DNA of 64,000 nt from an uncultured Mollicutes bacterium (GCA_900545015.1 UQXJ01000005.1:11301-75300); one strand, 5' to 3'. Shown: positions 54,538 through 63,644, counted from the stretch's first letter. Notes: a model not told the origin generated them from the sequence alone. Translations and numbers: made by a program.

Positions 54538-55986
54538 ATGGGAAATAATGTAAACACAAACGATGGTGCACCAAAACTTAAGCTCAACTACAAAAGAACA
54601 ATTATTATTGGATTTGCCTTTTTTGGTATCTTACTTTTGTGGCAAGTTTACGACTCATGGTGTCCATCAATTTTAACTGAACTTTTTAAAGAAGTATTAA
54701 ATGCTGATAACGAAAAAGAAGTTCAATACCTTGTTGGTATGATGATGGCTCTTGATAATTTAGCTGCCTTAATTATGCTACCTATATTTGGTCATCTATC
54801 AGACAAAACACATACTAAAATTGGAAAGAGAATGCCTTATATTTTAGTAGGCACATTCTTGTGTGCAATCGCATTTCCATTTATTCCAGTTTTGTTTCAT
54901 TATCACAATTTAGCAGGAACAATAGGAGTAATGGCTGTTACAGTATTTTTTGCAATGATGTATAGAAATCCTGCAGTTGCTTTAATGCCTGATATCACAC
55001 CTAAACCTTTAAGAAGTAAAGCTAATGGTATTATCAATATTATGGGTTACATTGGTGGCGCATGCGCAACAATTGTCGGTATTGCTTTTGCACTTACAAC
55101 ATATTTAGGGCCTAGTAGTGAAAATTGGATTAATCATACAGGGAATATTTGGGTCATTGAAGCACCTTTCTTAATTGCTTCAGTTTTAATGGTTATCAGC
55201 GCTTTAGTTTTATTCTTCTCTATCAACGAAAACAAGATTGAAAAAGAAGTTGCTGGCGATTTAGCTCTTGGAGAAAAAATGGCAGCTGTTCAAAGCGAAG
55301 TTACACATGATGATTCTAAGCCAATGTCTAAAGCAAATAAGATTATGCTTTTCTTAATTTTAGGAGCAGAATTCTTATGGTTTATGGCTGACAACGGTAT
55401 CGGGACATTTATGAATAACTATACTATTTATTATTTGCGCTGTAAAAGTTCAACAAATATGATTAATACAATTATTGGTGGCTTAGGTTCAGTTCTTGGC
55501 TTCTTAATTGGTGGAATTTTAGCCGGAAAAATTGGAAGAAAATGGACAATTGTTACAGGCTTAGGGATGACAGGAACTGCGTTATTAACTTGGGCAATCC
55601 TTTCATTTGCAATTCCAGTACACATGCCTGCTGAAGGTACTTATAATTCATTCCCTATTTATCTTTATATAGTATTTGCTTTAAAAGGATTAGGTATGAG
55701 TTTTGTACATGTTAACTCTTTCCCAATGGTTGTTGAGATCTGTTCATCAAAGAAGATTGGTAAATTTACAGGATACTACTATGCATCATCAATGTTTGCT
55801 CAAACAATTACACCTTGTTTAATCGGTTTATTCCTTTTAATTCCTAATTTCTCTTTCCAATTCTTACCAATTTATGCACTCATTTGTATTGCTGGTGCTA
55901 CAATTGTATTTATGTTTGTTAAGAATGTTAAAGTTAGCAAAACAGAAATTAAAAAAGGACTTGAAGCATTGGATATTGATGATTAA
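54538..55986 (+). CDS. MFS transporter, SLC45/GPH-like sugar symporter type
   Basis: The 482-residue protein has 12 predicted helices. It has GHLSDKTHTKIGKRMPYIL between helices 2 and 3 (MFS signature A) and DITPKPLRSKANGIINIMG. ATG 54538 is preceded by GGAG (54528-54531); the in-frame ATG 54526 contains that site. The phosphodiesterase gene follows after two bases. Substrate unknown; a sugar or glycerol-containing compound is plausible. Confidence 0.82.
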   Translation: MGNNVNTNDGAPKLKLNYKRTIIIGFAFFGILLLWQVYDSWCPSILTELFKEVLNADNEKEVQYLVGMMMALDNLAALIMLPIFGHLSDKTHTKIGKRMPYILVGTFLCAIAFPFIPVLFHYHNLAGTIGVMAVTVFFAMMYRNPAVALMPDITPKPLRSKANGIINIMGYIGGACATIVGIAFALTTYLGPSSENWINHTGNIWVIEAPFLIASVLMVISALVLFFSINENKIEKEVAGDLALGEKMAAVQSEVTHDDSKPMSKANKIMLFLILGAEFLWFMADNGIGTFMNNYTIYYLRCKSSTNMINTIIGGLGSVLGFLIGGILAGKIGRKWTIVTGLGMTGTALLTWAILSFAIPVHMPAEGTYNSFPIYLYIVFALKGLGMSFVHVNSFPMVVEICSSKKIGKFTGYYYASSMFAQTITPCLIGLFLLIPNFSFQFLPIYALICIAGATIVFMFVKNVKVSKTEIKKGLEALDIDD

Positions 55987-55988
55987 TT

Positions 55989-56723
55989 ATGAAAAAAGAA
56001 AAACTTATTAAAAATATTAATCCTTTATTTTTAAAAGGTGTTGCTCATAGAGGACTTTGGAATGAGCAATTTACAGAAAATGGTATCCAAGCTTTTAAAA
56101 ATGCTATCGATAATAATGTTGCATTTGAATATGATGTTCACATTACAAAAGATAATAAAGTTATTGTTTGCCATGACTCTGAACTAGAAAGAGTAACTGG
56201 TAAGCCTGGAATTATTGAAGATTTAACATTAAAAGAAATTAAAGATAATTACACTTTATTAGATGGAACAAAGATTCCAACTTTAGAAGAAGTTTTAAAA
56301 CTTAATAATGAAAAGGTTCCAATGGTTGTAGAACTTAAGGTATATAAAGATAACTTTAAAGAGTTAGCTAAATATACAATGGGTGAATTAGGTTCTATTA
56401 AAGATAAAAAGAATGTTTTCTTAATTTCATTTGATCCACGAGCTCTTGCTTTAACTAAAAAGTTTGGATTTATGCGTGGGTTACTTGTTTGTGAAGCTCA
56501 TGATTGGACATTTAAACTAAGACATATGTTTGAATCTTTAGATGTAGAAGATACATTATTGAAAAGGAAAGAATATCAAAAATACAGCAAAAATCATTTT
56601 GTAAATGTTTGGACGATTGAAGACAAAAAAGTTGCGGAAGAAGTATTACCATATGTTGATACAATTACCTTCCAAAAAATTAGCAAAGATGAAATTAAAT
56701 CGATGCTAGAAAATAAGAAATAA
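55989..56723 (+). CDS. Glycerophosphodiester phosphodiesterase
   Basis: The 244-residue TIM-barrel GDPD enzyme has GVAHRGLWNEQFTENGIQAFKNAI (catalytic HRG, metal Glu), EYDVHITKDNKVIVCHDSELERVTG and VVELKVY. It cleaves glycerophosphodiesters to glycerol-3-phosphate and an alcohol. No signal peptide, so it is cytoplasmic, acting after uptake, perhaps by the adjacent transporter. A terminator follows. Confidence 0.93.
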   Translation: MKKEKLIKNINPLFLKGVAHRGLWNEQFTENGIQAFKNAIDNNVAFEYDVHITKDNKVIVCHDSELERVTGKPGIIEDLTLKEIKDNYTLLDGTKIPTLEEVLKLNNEKVPMVVELKVYKDNFKELAKYTMGELGSIKDKKNVFLISFDPRALALTKKFGFMRGLLVCEAHDWTFKLRHMFESLDVEDTLLKRKEYQKYSKNHFVNVWTIEDKKVAEEVLPYVDTITFQKISKDEIKSMLENKK

Positions 56724-56739
56724 ATTATTTAATGAGTTG

Positions 56740-56765
56740 AGGGCAGGAGTAGTCCTACCCTTTTA
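56740..56765 (+). terminator. Terminator of the GDPD gene
   Basis: GGGCAGGA pairs with TCCTACCC (one C-A mismatch) around loop GTAG, followed by TTTTAAAA. Confidence 0.7.
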
Positions 56766-56796
56766 AAACCCCTACATTTGATGGTTTTGGAAATTT

Positions 56797-57630
56797 TTGT
56801 ATGGTTTCGTTAGTAAATCCAATATAAATGACTTGTTGGAATACACATTTTATAATGGTGATATTTCCAAATGGAATAAAGAATCTTACCTTTATATAAT
56901 TGTTGATATGGAAAATTTTAAAAACGATTATGACTTTAAAAAGATTGAAGATAAGCTTTATGATGTTCGTTATGGTGACCTAGATTTTTTTATATCACCT
57001 TTTTTAAATCTTCCTTATCAATTAGCACTTGAAAATGCAGCTAAAAAATTATCAATTCCTTATTTAGAATTAAACTCAGGAGAAAAAAAAGTAGTTGTTT
57101 TTGGAAGCGTTAAAAAACAAGAAATAATTAATCCTATAATTGTTTTTAAAATAAAAGCATTCGAGTCACTTAAACATAATGAAATAATGGGTGCTATTCT
57201 CGGACTAGGAATTAAAAGAGAAATGATAGGGAATATTTATGCTAAAGATGGTATATATATGTTTGAAGCATTAGAACAAATGTCTTCTTTTATCCTAGAA
57301 AATTTAAATTATGTTTCTCATTATAAAGTTAATATTGAATTAACAAGCGAAGTACTACCAACCAATATTTTAAAGGAAGACAAAATCATCGTAAGTTCTT
57401 TAAGATTAGATAATGTTGTGTCTAGTGCTTTTGATATATCAAGAGATAAAGCAAAAGAAATGATTGAAAATGAAGAAGTTCAATACAATTATTCAGCCGA
57501 CTTAAAATGTGATCAAAAAATTGAAATTCCTTCTTTTTTATCATGTAGACGCAAAGGCAAAATATTAATTACAGAAATTGATGGAAAAACTAAAAAAGAC
57601 AAAATCATTCTAAAAATAAATAAATACTAA
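56797..57630 (+). CDS. ylmH: S4-domain RNA-binding protein YlmH
   Basis: The 277-residue protein matches YlmH: central KHNEIMGAILGLGIKREMIGNIY, SSLRLDNVVSSAFDISRDKAKEMIENEEV (S4 domain) and the C-terminal GKTKKDKIILKINKY. YlmH is linked to rescue of stalled ribosomes and, in other Bacilli, sits in the cell-division cluster; here it stands alone. The only early start in frame is TTG 56797, with no ribosome binding site and an in-frame stop at 56779-56781. Confidence 0.85.
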   Translation: MYGFVSKSNINDLLEYTFYNGDISKWNKESYLYIIVDMENFKNDYDFKKIEDKLYDVRYGDLDFFISPFLNLPYQLALENAAKKLSIPYLELNSGEKKVVVFGSVKKQEIINPIIVFKIKAFESLKHNEIMGAILGLGIKREMIGNIYAKDGIYMFEALEQMSSFILENLNYVSHYKVNIELTSEVLPTNILKEDKIIVSSLRLDNVVSSAFDISRDKAKEMIENEEVQYNYSADLKCDQKIEIPSFLSCRRKGKILITEIDGKTKKDKIILKINKY

Positions 57631-57760
57631 TTTTCAATTTTTCTAATTCTTTACAATAATTTTCATTCAATTTACAAAGGAAAAATATGTAGGAATTAAA
57701 AGGTTTTTGATTCTTTAATAAGAAAGAAAATGACAATTGGCGCAATAAATAAAGCAACTT

Positions 57761-57776
57761 ATGAAAATATTTTCAT
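57761..57776. promoter_or_regulatory. Palindrome, candidate LacI-type operator
   Basis: ATGAAAATATTTTCAT is a perfect 16-bp palindrome 54 bases before the LacI-family gene. It resembles TGAAAnCGnTTTCA operators but with TA at the centre. It is followed by T6 and could also act as a weak terminator of ylmH. The rest of 57631-57829 is A/T-rich without a supported gene. Confidence 0.45.
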
Positions 57777-57829
57777 TTTTTTCTTTTTAATGATTTTAAT
57801 TATGATAAGATATTAGGGAGGTAATAAAA

Positions 57830-58828
57830 ATGGACAACTTAAAAGAACGTGTAACGATCTATGAAGTTGCAAAAGCAAGTGGTGTCTCTTTAGCTACTGT
57901 TTCTAGAGTTATAAATAATACTGGCACAGTCAAGGAAGAAACTAAGAACAAAGTTATGTCCGTTATTAAAAAACTTGGATATAAACCTAGCGGACTTGCT
58001 CAAGCTTTGGCAACAAACAAAACAACAAATATTGGTGTTATTATTCCTAGTGCAAACTATGTTTACATTGCAAATATGTTAAATGGTATTACGGAAGTTT
58101 GTAAAGCAAATGGCTTTACTGTTAGTTTATATACAACTTCACATAGTAGAGAAGATGCTTTATCTTGCTTAGAAAGAGTTATTAAATCTCATGTTGATGG
58201 TGTCATCGTATTCGATGATGAACTTAACGGGGAAGATCTCGAAGTATTCAATAATTATTCAGTTCCTGTTATTGATGTAAACAATAGAATTACAGCAAGT
58301 AAAATTGGATGTATTCCATTTGGATATGAACATTTAATGAAGAAAATTATTGAAGACAACTTCCTTAAGGGTAGTAAAAAAATGACTTTCCTTCATGTCC
58401 ACAATGCTGGTAGATTGCTTTCTAGAGTTGAAAATATGTTTATCAAGGTTCACCTTGAAAATGATAGAGAATATTGCATTATGAATTGTGATGATAGTTA
58501 TCAAAGAACATATCAAGATTTCATGGAAAGATTCAAACAAAAAAGAAAAGAATATGTTATCGCATATCGTGATTCAATCGCAGCTGCTGTATTAAATGCT
58601 GCAACTGATAGTGGATTATCTGTTCCTGGAGATATTGAAGTTTTATCAATTATTGGCACTAAATATTCTTCAATTTTAAGACCACAAATTTCTAATCTTC
58701 ACATTAATTTCCAAGAAGTTGGTAAAAGAGCAATGTATATGCTTATTGACTTAATTAATGGTGATCTTATTGAAAAAGAATATAAATTTGAAAGTGAATA
58801 TGTTAAAAAAGATTCAACTCTATATTAA
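57830..58828 (+). CDS. LacI/GalR-family transcriptional regulator
   Basis: The 332-residue regulator has the N-terminal helix-turn-helix and hinge (VTIYEVAKASGVSLATVSRVINNTGTVKEETK, KKLGYKPSGLAQALATNKT) and a periplasmic-binding-type sensor domain. AGGGAGG precedes the ATG. It resembles CcpA in the DNA-binding part, but the sensor is divergent, so the ligand is unknown. It is followed by apt after 16 bases. Confidence 0.9.
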   Translation: MDNLKERVTIYEVAKASGVSLATVSRVINNTGTVKEETKNKVMSVIKKLGYKPSGLAQALATNKTTNIGVIIPSANYVYIANMLNGITEVCKANGFTVSLYTTSHSREDALSCLERVIKSHVDGVIVFDDELNGEDLEVFNNYSVPVIDVNNRITASKIGCIPFGYEHLMKKIIEDNFLKGSKKMTFLHVHNAGRLLSRVENMFIKVHLENDREYCIMNCDDSYQRTYQDFMERFKQKRKEYVIAYRDSIAAAVLNAATDSGLSVPGDIEVLSIIGTKYSSILRPQISNLHINFQEVGKRAMYMLIDLINGDLIEKEYKFESEYVKKDSTLY

Positions 58829-58844
58829 TTGAAAGGACATAAAA

Positions 58845-59555
58845 ATGGATTTATACGACAAATATATCAGAACGATTGTAGATTTTCCTATTAAGGGAAT
58901 TAAATTTAGAGATATTACTCCATTACTTGCTAATGGTGATGCTTTCCACCAAGTAATTATGGACTTAAACAAGGAACTCCCTAGTTATGATAAATGGGAC
59001 AAAATCATTGCTGCCGAAAGTAGAGGATTTATCTTTGCTGCTCCTCTTGCATCTTCTAATAATAAAGGATTAGTACTTGCAAGAAAGGCTGGCAAATTAC
59101 CACTTGTTGGATATAGAGAAACTTATAAACTTGAATATGGTGAAGCAACTATTGAAATTCCACAAGATGCAATTCAACCTGGCGATAGAGTTATCATAAT
59201 GGATGATTTAATTGCAACAGGCGGAAGTGCTAAAGCAATGGTTGATTTAGTTCGTAAAGCTGGAGGAATTCCAATTCTTGCATTATTCTTAATTGAATTA
59301 AGAAGTTTACAAGGATATAAAAAACTTGGAATCCCAGTTGTTAGTATTGTAAATTATGGTCTTCATACTAATGATTTATTACAAGTTGAAGATAAAAAAG
59401 AAAATATGGTCAGATTCATTAAAAAAGTTGATGAAAACGATATTGAAATTGAATACAGTGATAAAACAACTGCAACTATTAATAAAGATAAAATTATTTC
59501 AATCGTTCAACTTGAAAAGAATGGAAGAATGACATATATAAAATATAGAGATTAA
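58845..59555 (+). CDS. apt: Adenine phosphoribosyltransferase with C-terminal extension
   Basis: The first about 170 residues are a complete Apt: TIVDFPIKGIKFRDITPLL, AAESRGFIFAAPLA, LARKAGKLP, and the PRPP loop VIIMDDLIATGGSAKAM. It salvages adenine to AMP. The family usually ends there, but this protein has about 65 more residues (LHTNDLLQVEDKKEN to the end) that look like a small beta-rich domain. A GAAAGG ribosome binding site is present. Confidence 0.92.
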   Translation: MDLYDKYIRTIVDFPIKGIKFRDITPLLANGDAFHQVIMDLNKELPSYDKWDKIIAAESRGFIFAAPLASSNNKGLVLARKAGKLPLVGYRETYKLEYGEATIEIPQDAIQPGDRVIIMDDLIATGGSAKAMVDLVRKAGGIPILALFLIELRSLQGYKKLGIPVVSIVNYGLHTNDLLQVEDKKENMVRFIKKVDENDIEIEYSDKTTATINKDKIISIVQLEKNGRMTYIKYRD

Positions 59556-59567
59556 TTTGAGGTGTTT

Positions 59568-60821
59568 ATGGTAAATGTTATTGATGATTTAAACTGGAGA
59601 GGTTTAATTAAAGAATATTCTAATGAAGAAAATGTAAAGAAATTATTTGAAACAAAGCAAACAATTTATTGTGGTTTTGATCCAAGTGCTTCAAGTATGC
59701 ATATTGGAAATTTCGTTATGATTTCTATCTTGATGAGACTTCAACAAGCTGGTCATAAAATTATTGCTATCGTTGGTGGTGGTACTGGTATGATTGGTGA
59801 CCCTAGTGGAAAGAGTAAAGAAAGAAATTTATTAACTCCTGATAAAGTTAAGGAAAATACAAACGCAATTAAAGCTCAACTTGAAAGATTTATTGATTTA
59901 TCAGATCCTGAAAAAGGTATGATTTTAAATAATTACGATTGGTTAAGTGAAATTTCATTACTTGAATATTTACGTGACACAGCTAAATATTTCCCAATTA
60001 ACTATATGCTTAATAAAGATATCGTTAAATCAAGACTTGATGCAGGTATTTCTTTAACAGAATTCTGCTATATGACACTTCAATCATATGACTTTAAACG
60101 TTTACACGATATGTATGGTGTTAATATTCAAATTGGTGGAAATGACCAATGGGGTAATTTAACAGCTGGCTTAGACTTTATTAAAAAAACTGAAGGTGAT
60201 GAAGCTAAAGTTGAATGTATGACAGCTCACCTAATCACAAGAAGTGATGGCAAGAAATTCGGAAAATCTGAAGATGGCGCTCTATTCTTAAATAAAGAAC
60301 TTACAAGCCCTTATAAACTTTATCAATTCTTTATTAATCAAAGTGATGAAGACAGCGTTAAATATTTAAAAGTGTTTACTTTCTTAACACATGAAGAAAT
60401 TACAGCAATTGAAAAAGAACACTTAGCTAATTTAGGACAAAGAATTGCTCAAAAAGCATTAGCTTATGAAGTCACAAAGACAATTCATGGTAAAGAAGCA
60501 GCTGATGAAGCAAAGAAAATGAGTGAAGTTTTATTCTCAAATAACTTTAAAGAATTGAAAGAAGAATCAATCGAAGAATTATTTGGAAATTATAAAGTTG
60601 AAGTTAGTGAAAAAATGAAACTTGAAGATCTTTTAATCTTTGTTAAAGGTGCAAGTAGTAAAAGAGAAGCAAGAGAATTTATTAAAAATAATGCTGTTTC
60701 AATCAATGGCGTTAAAGAAAATGATGCTAATAAAGAATTCTATAAAGACGATGCTTTATTTGGAAAATATCTTATTGTTAAAAGAGGCAAAAAGAATTAC
60801 TATCTAGTTTCTTTAAAATAG
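59568..60821 (+). CDS. tyrS: Tyrosyl-tRNA synthetase
   Basis: The class I synthetase has 417 residues: CGFDPSASSMHIGN (HIGH), GGGTGMIGDPSGKS, GGNDQWGNL, KFGKSEDG (KMSKS) and a C-terminal S4 domain. ATG 59568 follows GAGG at 59559-59562; a GTG at 59562 overlaps that site. Unlike leuS, no T-box precedes it, and it sits directly after apt. Confidence 0.96.
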   Translation: MVNVIDDLNWRGLIKEYSNEENVKKLFETKQTIYCGFDPSASSMHIGNFVMISILMRLQQAGHKIIAIVGGGTGMIGDPSGKSKERNLLTPDKVKENTNAIKAQLERFIDLSDPEKGMILNNYDWLSEISLLEYLRDTAKYFPINYMLNKDIVKSRLDAGISLTEFCYMTLQSYDFKRLHDMYGVNIQIGGNDQWGNLTAGLDFIKKTEGDEAKVECMTAHLITRSDGKKFGKSEDGALFLNKELTSPYKLYQFFINQSDEDSVKYLKVFTFLTHEEITAIEKEHLANLGQRIAQKALAYEVTKTIHGKEAADEAKKMSEVLFSNNFKELKEESIEELFGNYKVEVSEKMKLEDLLIFVKGASSKREAREFIKNNAVSINGVKENDANKEFYKDDALFGKYLIVKRGKKNYYLVSLK

Positions 60822-60824
60822 TTT

Positions 60825-61532
60825 ATGACAAATAAAAGTAGCAAAATTATTACTTTAGTTTTTATACTTATTGAAGTGGTAATGTATGCTACTTTTTTGT
60901 TTGGAGATTTTTCAAATTCTTTTGAAACTACATATATAAAATATGTTGGAATTATATTTTGTTTTCTTTATAGTTTATTTATATTTTTAAAAAGAGCTGA
61001 GATTTGCAGGGTTTTTCTTCCAATAGCATTTATTTTTACACTCATTTCTGATTACTTTTTATTAATAAGAGGAGAAGAATACAATTTATTTATTTATGGA
61101 ATCTGCTCCTTTATTATTGCTCAAATTATTTATTTTTTAATGATTAATTATATAAGAAAAGATAAAACATACTTTATTTTAAGTTTAATTTTAAGAGCGA
61201 TAATTTCATTAATTTTATATTTTATTGTAACGTTAATTTTTAAATTCGATCTAACAAGTGCACTTGCTGGAATTTATTTTGTTCAACTTATTTTTAATTT
61301 TATTGACTCAATTTTTCTCATCAACGTATCAAAAAAATATCTAATTTTATCAATTGGATTATTACTTTTTATTGGCTGTGATATATGCGTGGGATTAAAT
61401 AATTTAACAATTATTGATGAATTTGGACTTGATGTAGTTAATAAATTGATGTGGTTTTTTTATCTTCCAAGTCAAACATTAATTGCTTTAACAAATCTAG
61501 TAATTAAAGATAAAAGACTAAAAATTGTTTAG
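60825..61532 (+). CDS. YhhN/TMEM86-like membrane protein
   Basis: The 235-residue protein has about eight membrane helices. The patterns TLISDYFLLIRGEEYNLFIYG, LLLFIGCDICVGLN and WFFYLPSQTLIALTN fit the YhhN family (lysoplasmalogenase in animals; unclear in bacteria). It starts three bases after tyrS and overlaps the convergent DJ-1 gene by four bases. Confidence 0.65.
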   Translation: MTNKSSKIITLVFILIEVVMYATFLFGDFSNSFETTYIKYVGIIFCFLYSLFIFLKRAEICRVFLPIAFIFTLISDYFLLIRGEEYNLFIYGICSFIIAQIIYFLMINYIRKDKTYFILSLILRAIISLILYFIVTLIFKFDLTSALAGIYFVQLIFNFIDSIFLINVSKKYLILSIGLLLFIGCDICVGLNNLTIIDEFGLDVVNKLMWFFYLPSQTLIALTNLVIKDKRLKIV

Positions 61533-62071
61533 CATTTTTCGTAATAAATTGAATTCTTAATTTTATCAGTAAATTCTTTTCCTTTTATTGCTTCCATAAT
61601 TTCAAAAGCAAAATCTATTGAAGCTGCTGCACTTTTTCCTGTTATTATTTTGCCATCTCTAACAACATAACTTCCAATATATTTGCCACCAAAATCTTCA
61701 TTCATAGATTCAAAACATGTATAATTCTTTCCTTTTAAGTAACCTAAATGGCCTAAAATAGTAGGACCTGCACAAATTGCAGCTATGAATTTATTTTTCT
61801 TATAAAAATCTTTAATGATGTTTATAAAATAAGGATTACTTTCAAGTTCTGCATATTGAGGACCACCAGGAATTAACAAAAAATCGTAATTATCAAGATT
61901 AATATTTTCAAATAATCCTAAATTTTTGATTGTTACGCCATATCTTCCTGTTGCTTCAGTTCCGTGAAGCGAAAAAATATCAATATCAATCCCACCTCTT
62001 CTTAATATTCCAATTGTACCAATTGCTTCAACTTCTTCGAACCCATTTGTTAAAATACAAAGTATCTTCAT
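61529..62071 (-). CDS. DJ-1/PfpI family protein
   Basis: The 180-residue protein has the nucleophile-elbow cysteine in IAAICAGPTILGHLGYL and an early acidic residue (TNGFEEVEAIG), as in YajL/DJ-1. It may be a deglycase, chaperone or oxidative-stress protein. On the minus strand, AAAGGAG lies 9 bases before the ATG. Confidence 0.9.
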   Translation of the reverse strand: MKILCILTNGFEEVEAIGTIGILRRGGIDIDIFSLHGTEATGRYGVTIKNLGLFENINLDNYDFLLIPGGPQYAELESNPYFINIIKDFYKKNKFIAAICAGPTILGHLGYLKGKNYTCFESMNEDFGGKYIGSYVVRDGKIITGKSAAASIDFAFEIMEAIKGKEFTDKIKNSIYYEKC

Positions 62072-62126
62072 AAATTTTTGCTCCTTTTAATGTATACTAA
62101 TATTATAAAACTTAGGGAGAAAATCT

Positions 62127-63035
62127 ATGTACGATAATTCAAAAATAATTCAAGGTTTAATGAGAACAAAAGATTTATCAGTAGAAGAACTTTATGAATT
62201 AATTAAGTTTGATATTGATAACGGAATAACTTTCTTTGATGTTGCTGATATTTATAATGATGGAGATTCAGAAAGAAAAATAGGTGAAGTTATTAAATTA
62301 CATCCTGAAATTAGAGAAAAGATGTTTTTACAAACTAAAGTAGGGATTGTAAAAGATAGAGAAAATGATGTTACTTTATATGATTTAAGTTATGAACACA
62401 TCATTGATGCAGTTAATAAGTCTTTAGAAAGACTAAACGTAAGCTATGTTGACTCTTTACTTTTACATAGGCCAGATATTTTTCTTGATGCAAAAGAAAT
62501 CGCAAGGGCTTTTTCTACATTATTAGAGGAAGGAAAAGTAAAACATTTCGGTGTTTCTAATTTTCCTCACGAAGTTATTAAGTTTCTTACTGACCAAACA
62601 AATATTCCTATCGAAATAAATCAACTTCAATTAGGTTTAGGCCACCTCGACTTAGTAAGAGAAGTGTTAAATTGTAATGTTTCTAACGTTGAAGGAACGG
62701 AGCACACTGGTGAATTATTCTTTTATATGAAACGTTATGGAATAAAATTACAATGTTGGTCACCTTATCAATATGGTTTCTTTAATGGGTCTATTTTTGA
62801 AGTTGAAGAAATGAAAGAAGCCAATAAATATATGGAAGAATTAGCAAAGAAATATGGAACAAATAAATGTGCAATTGCTACAGCATTTATTTTAATGCTT
62901 GGAGAAAATATCCAAGTTGTTACAGGATCAACAAACAAAAAGCATGTTCTCGATGCAATTGATGGAACAAAAGTTAAATTAACTAAAGCTGAATGGTATA
63001 CACTCTATAGAAAAACTGGAAATCTATTACCTTAA
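62127..63035 (+). CDS. Aldo/keto reductase
   Basis: The 302-residue TIM-barrel oxidoreductase has the catalytic set: FFDVADIYNDG (Asp, Tyr), FLQTKVGI (Lys) and DSLLLHRPD (His). The C-terminal NADPH-binding part has VVTGSTNKKHVLDAI. Substrate unknown; the YdhF-type subgroup fits best. AGGGAG precedes the ATG. It is divergent from the DJ-1 gene. Confidence 0.92.
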   Translation: MYDNSKIIQGLMRTKDLSVEELYELIKFDIDNGITFFDVADIYNDGDSERKIGEVIKLHPEIREKMFLQTKVGIVKDRENDVTLYDLSYEHIIDAVNKSLERLNVSYVDSLLLHRPDIFLDAKEIARAFSTLLEEGKVKHFGVSNFPHEVIKFLTDQTNIPIEINQLQLGLGHLDLVREVLNCNVSNVEGTEHTGELFFYMKRYGIKLQCWSPYQYGFFNGSIFEVEEMKEANKYMEELAKKYGTNKCAIATAFILMLGENIQVVTGSTNKKHVLDAIDGTKVKLTKAEWYTLYRKTGNLLP

Positions 63036-63065
63036 TTCAAAATTTTTAAAAAATTTTTAAAAAAC

Positions 63066-63123
63066 CTATTGCACGTCATCTGATTTCTTGATATATTATT
63101 TAAGCGCGTTTGACGTGCAATAG
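63066..63123. repeat. Perfect 13-bp inverted repeat around the tRNA promoter
   Basis: CTATTGCACGTCA (63066-63078) is exactly repeated inverted as TGACGTGCAATAG (63111-63123), 32 bases apart. The left arm contains the -35 box; the right arm lies just after the expected transcript start. Confidence 0.85.
63069..63097 (+). promoter_or_regulatory. Promoter of the tRNA cluster
   Basis: TTGCAC (63069-63074), a 17-bp spacer and TATATT (63092-63097) with an extended TGA (63089-63091). The transcript would start near 63104, followed by a GCGCG-like stretch. Confidence 0.7.
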
Positions 63124-63142
63124 AATTAAATATTTGGAACAT

Positions 63143-63216
63143 GGGTCCTTAGTTAAATGGGATAACGTTAGCTTTGCAAGCTTAAGTTAGGAGTTCGATT
63201 CTCCTAGGATCCACCA
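63143..63216 (+). tRNA. tRNA-Ala (anticodon UGC)
   Basis: The acceptor GGGTCCT/AGGATCC contains the G3-U70 alanine identity pair, the loop is TTTGCAA, the T arm is intact and CCA is encoded. The anticodon stem has one T-T mismatch (28-42). Confidence 0.9.
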
Positions 63217-63223
63217 GGTATAT

Positions 63224-63300
63224 GGCAGCGTAGCTCAGTTGGTTAGAGCAATCGGCTCATACCCGGTGCGTCGAGGGTTCGAATCCCCCCGCTGCTACCA
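63224..63300 (+). tRNA. tRNA-Met (elongator, anticodon CAU)
   Basis: The acceptor is GGCAGCG/CGCTGCT, the anticodon loop CTCATAC, and CCA is encoded. The overall sequence follows Bacillus elongator tRNA-Met (GGC start, GCTACCA end). Confidence 0.88.
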
Positions 63301-63320
63301 ATATTTAATAAAAAACTGTT

Positions 63321-63396
63321 GGACTCTTAGCGCAATGGTTAGAGCAATCGGCCCATAACCGATCGGTTACAGGTTCGAGTCCTGTAGAGTCCACCA
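63321..63396 (+). tRNA. tRNA with CAU anticodon, probably tRNA-Ile2
   Basis: The acceptor is GGACTCT/AGAGTCC, the loop CCCATAA, and CCA is encoded. The GGAC start and ATCGG/CCGAT stem resemble the Bacillus tRNA-Ile(CAU), whose C34 is modified to lysidine by TilS. Methionine identity cannot be fully excluded. Confidence 0.85.
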
Positions 63397-63409
63397 CATT
63401 AACATACAT

Positions 63410-63500
63410 GGAGAAATACCCAAGCGGTTGAAGGGGTCGGTCTTGAAAACCGATAGTAGGTGCAAGCCTAGCGAGGGTTCGAATCCCTCTTTCTCCGCCA
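63410..63500 (+). tRNA. tRNA-Ser (anticodon UGA)
   Basis: This is a class II tRNA of 91 bases with a long variable arm. The acceptor is GGAGAAA/TTTCTCC, the loop CTTGAAA, and the end GCCA is encoded. Confidence 0.92.
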
Positions 63501-63518
63501 CGAGTGTGATGAATATAT

Positions 63519-63595
<77 letters not shown>

Positions 63596-63608
63596 AATTA
63601 CAAATGAC

Positions 63609-63637
63609 AGTATCGATTGAGTTCGGTACTTTTTTTG
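63609..63637 (+). terminator. Terminator of the tRNA cluster
   Basis: AGTATCGA (63609-63616) pairs with TCGGTACT (63623-63630), with one wobble pair, followed by T6. Confidence 0.85.
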
Positions 63638-63644
63638 TTATAAT
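63636..63644 (+). promoter_or_regulatory. Extended -10 box after the tRNA cluster
   Basis: TGTTATAAT directly follows the terminator and could start a new transcript near 63651. Confidence 0.45.

Noticed and set aside
57730..57816. 28-codon hydrophobic frame before the LacI-type gene
   Set aside because: It has only a weak purine-rich upstream stretch and covers the palindrome and promoter region; no independent support.
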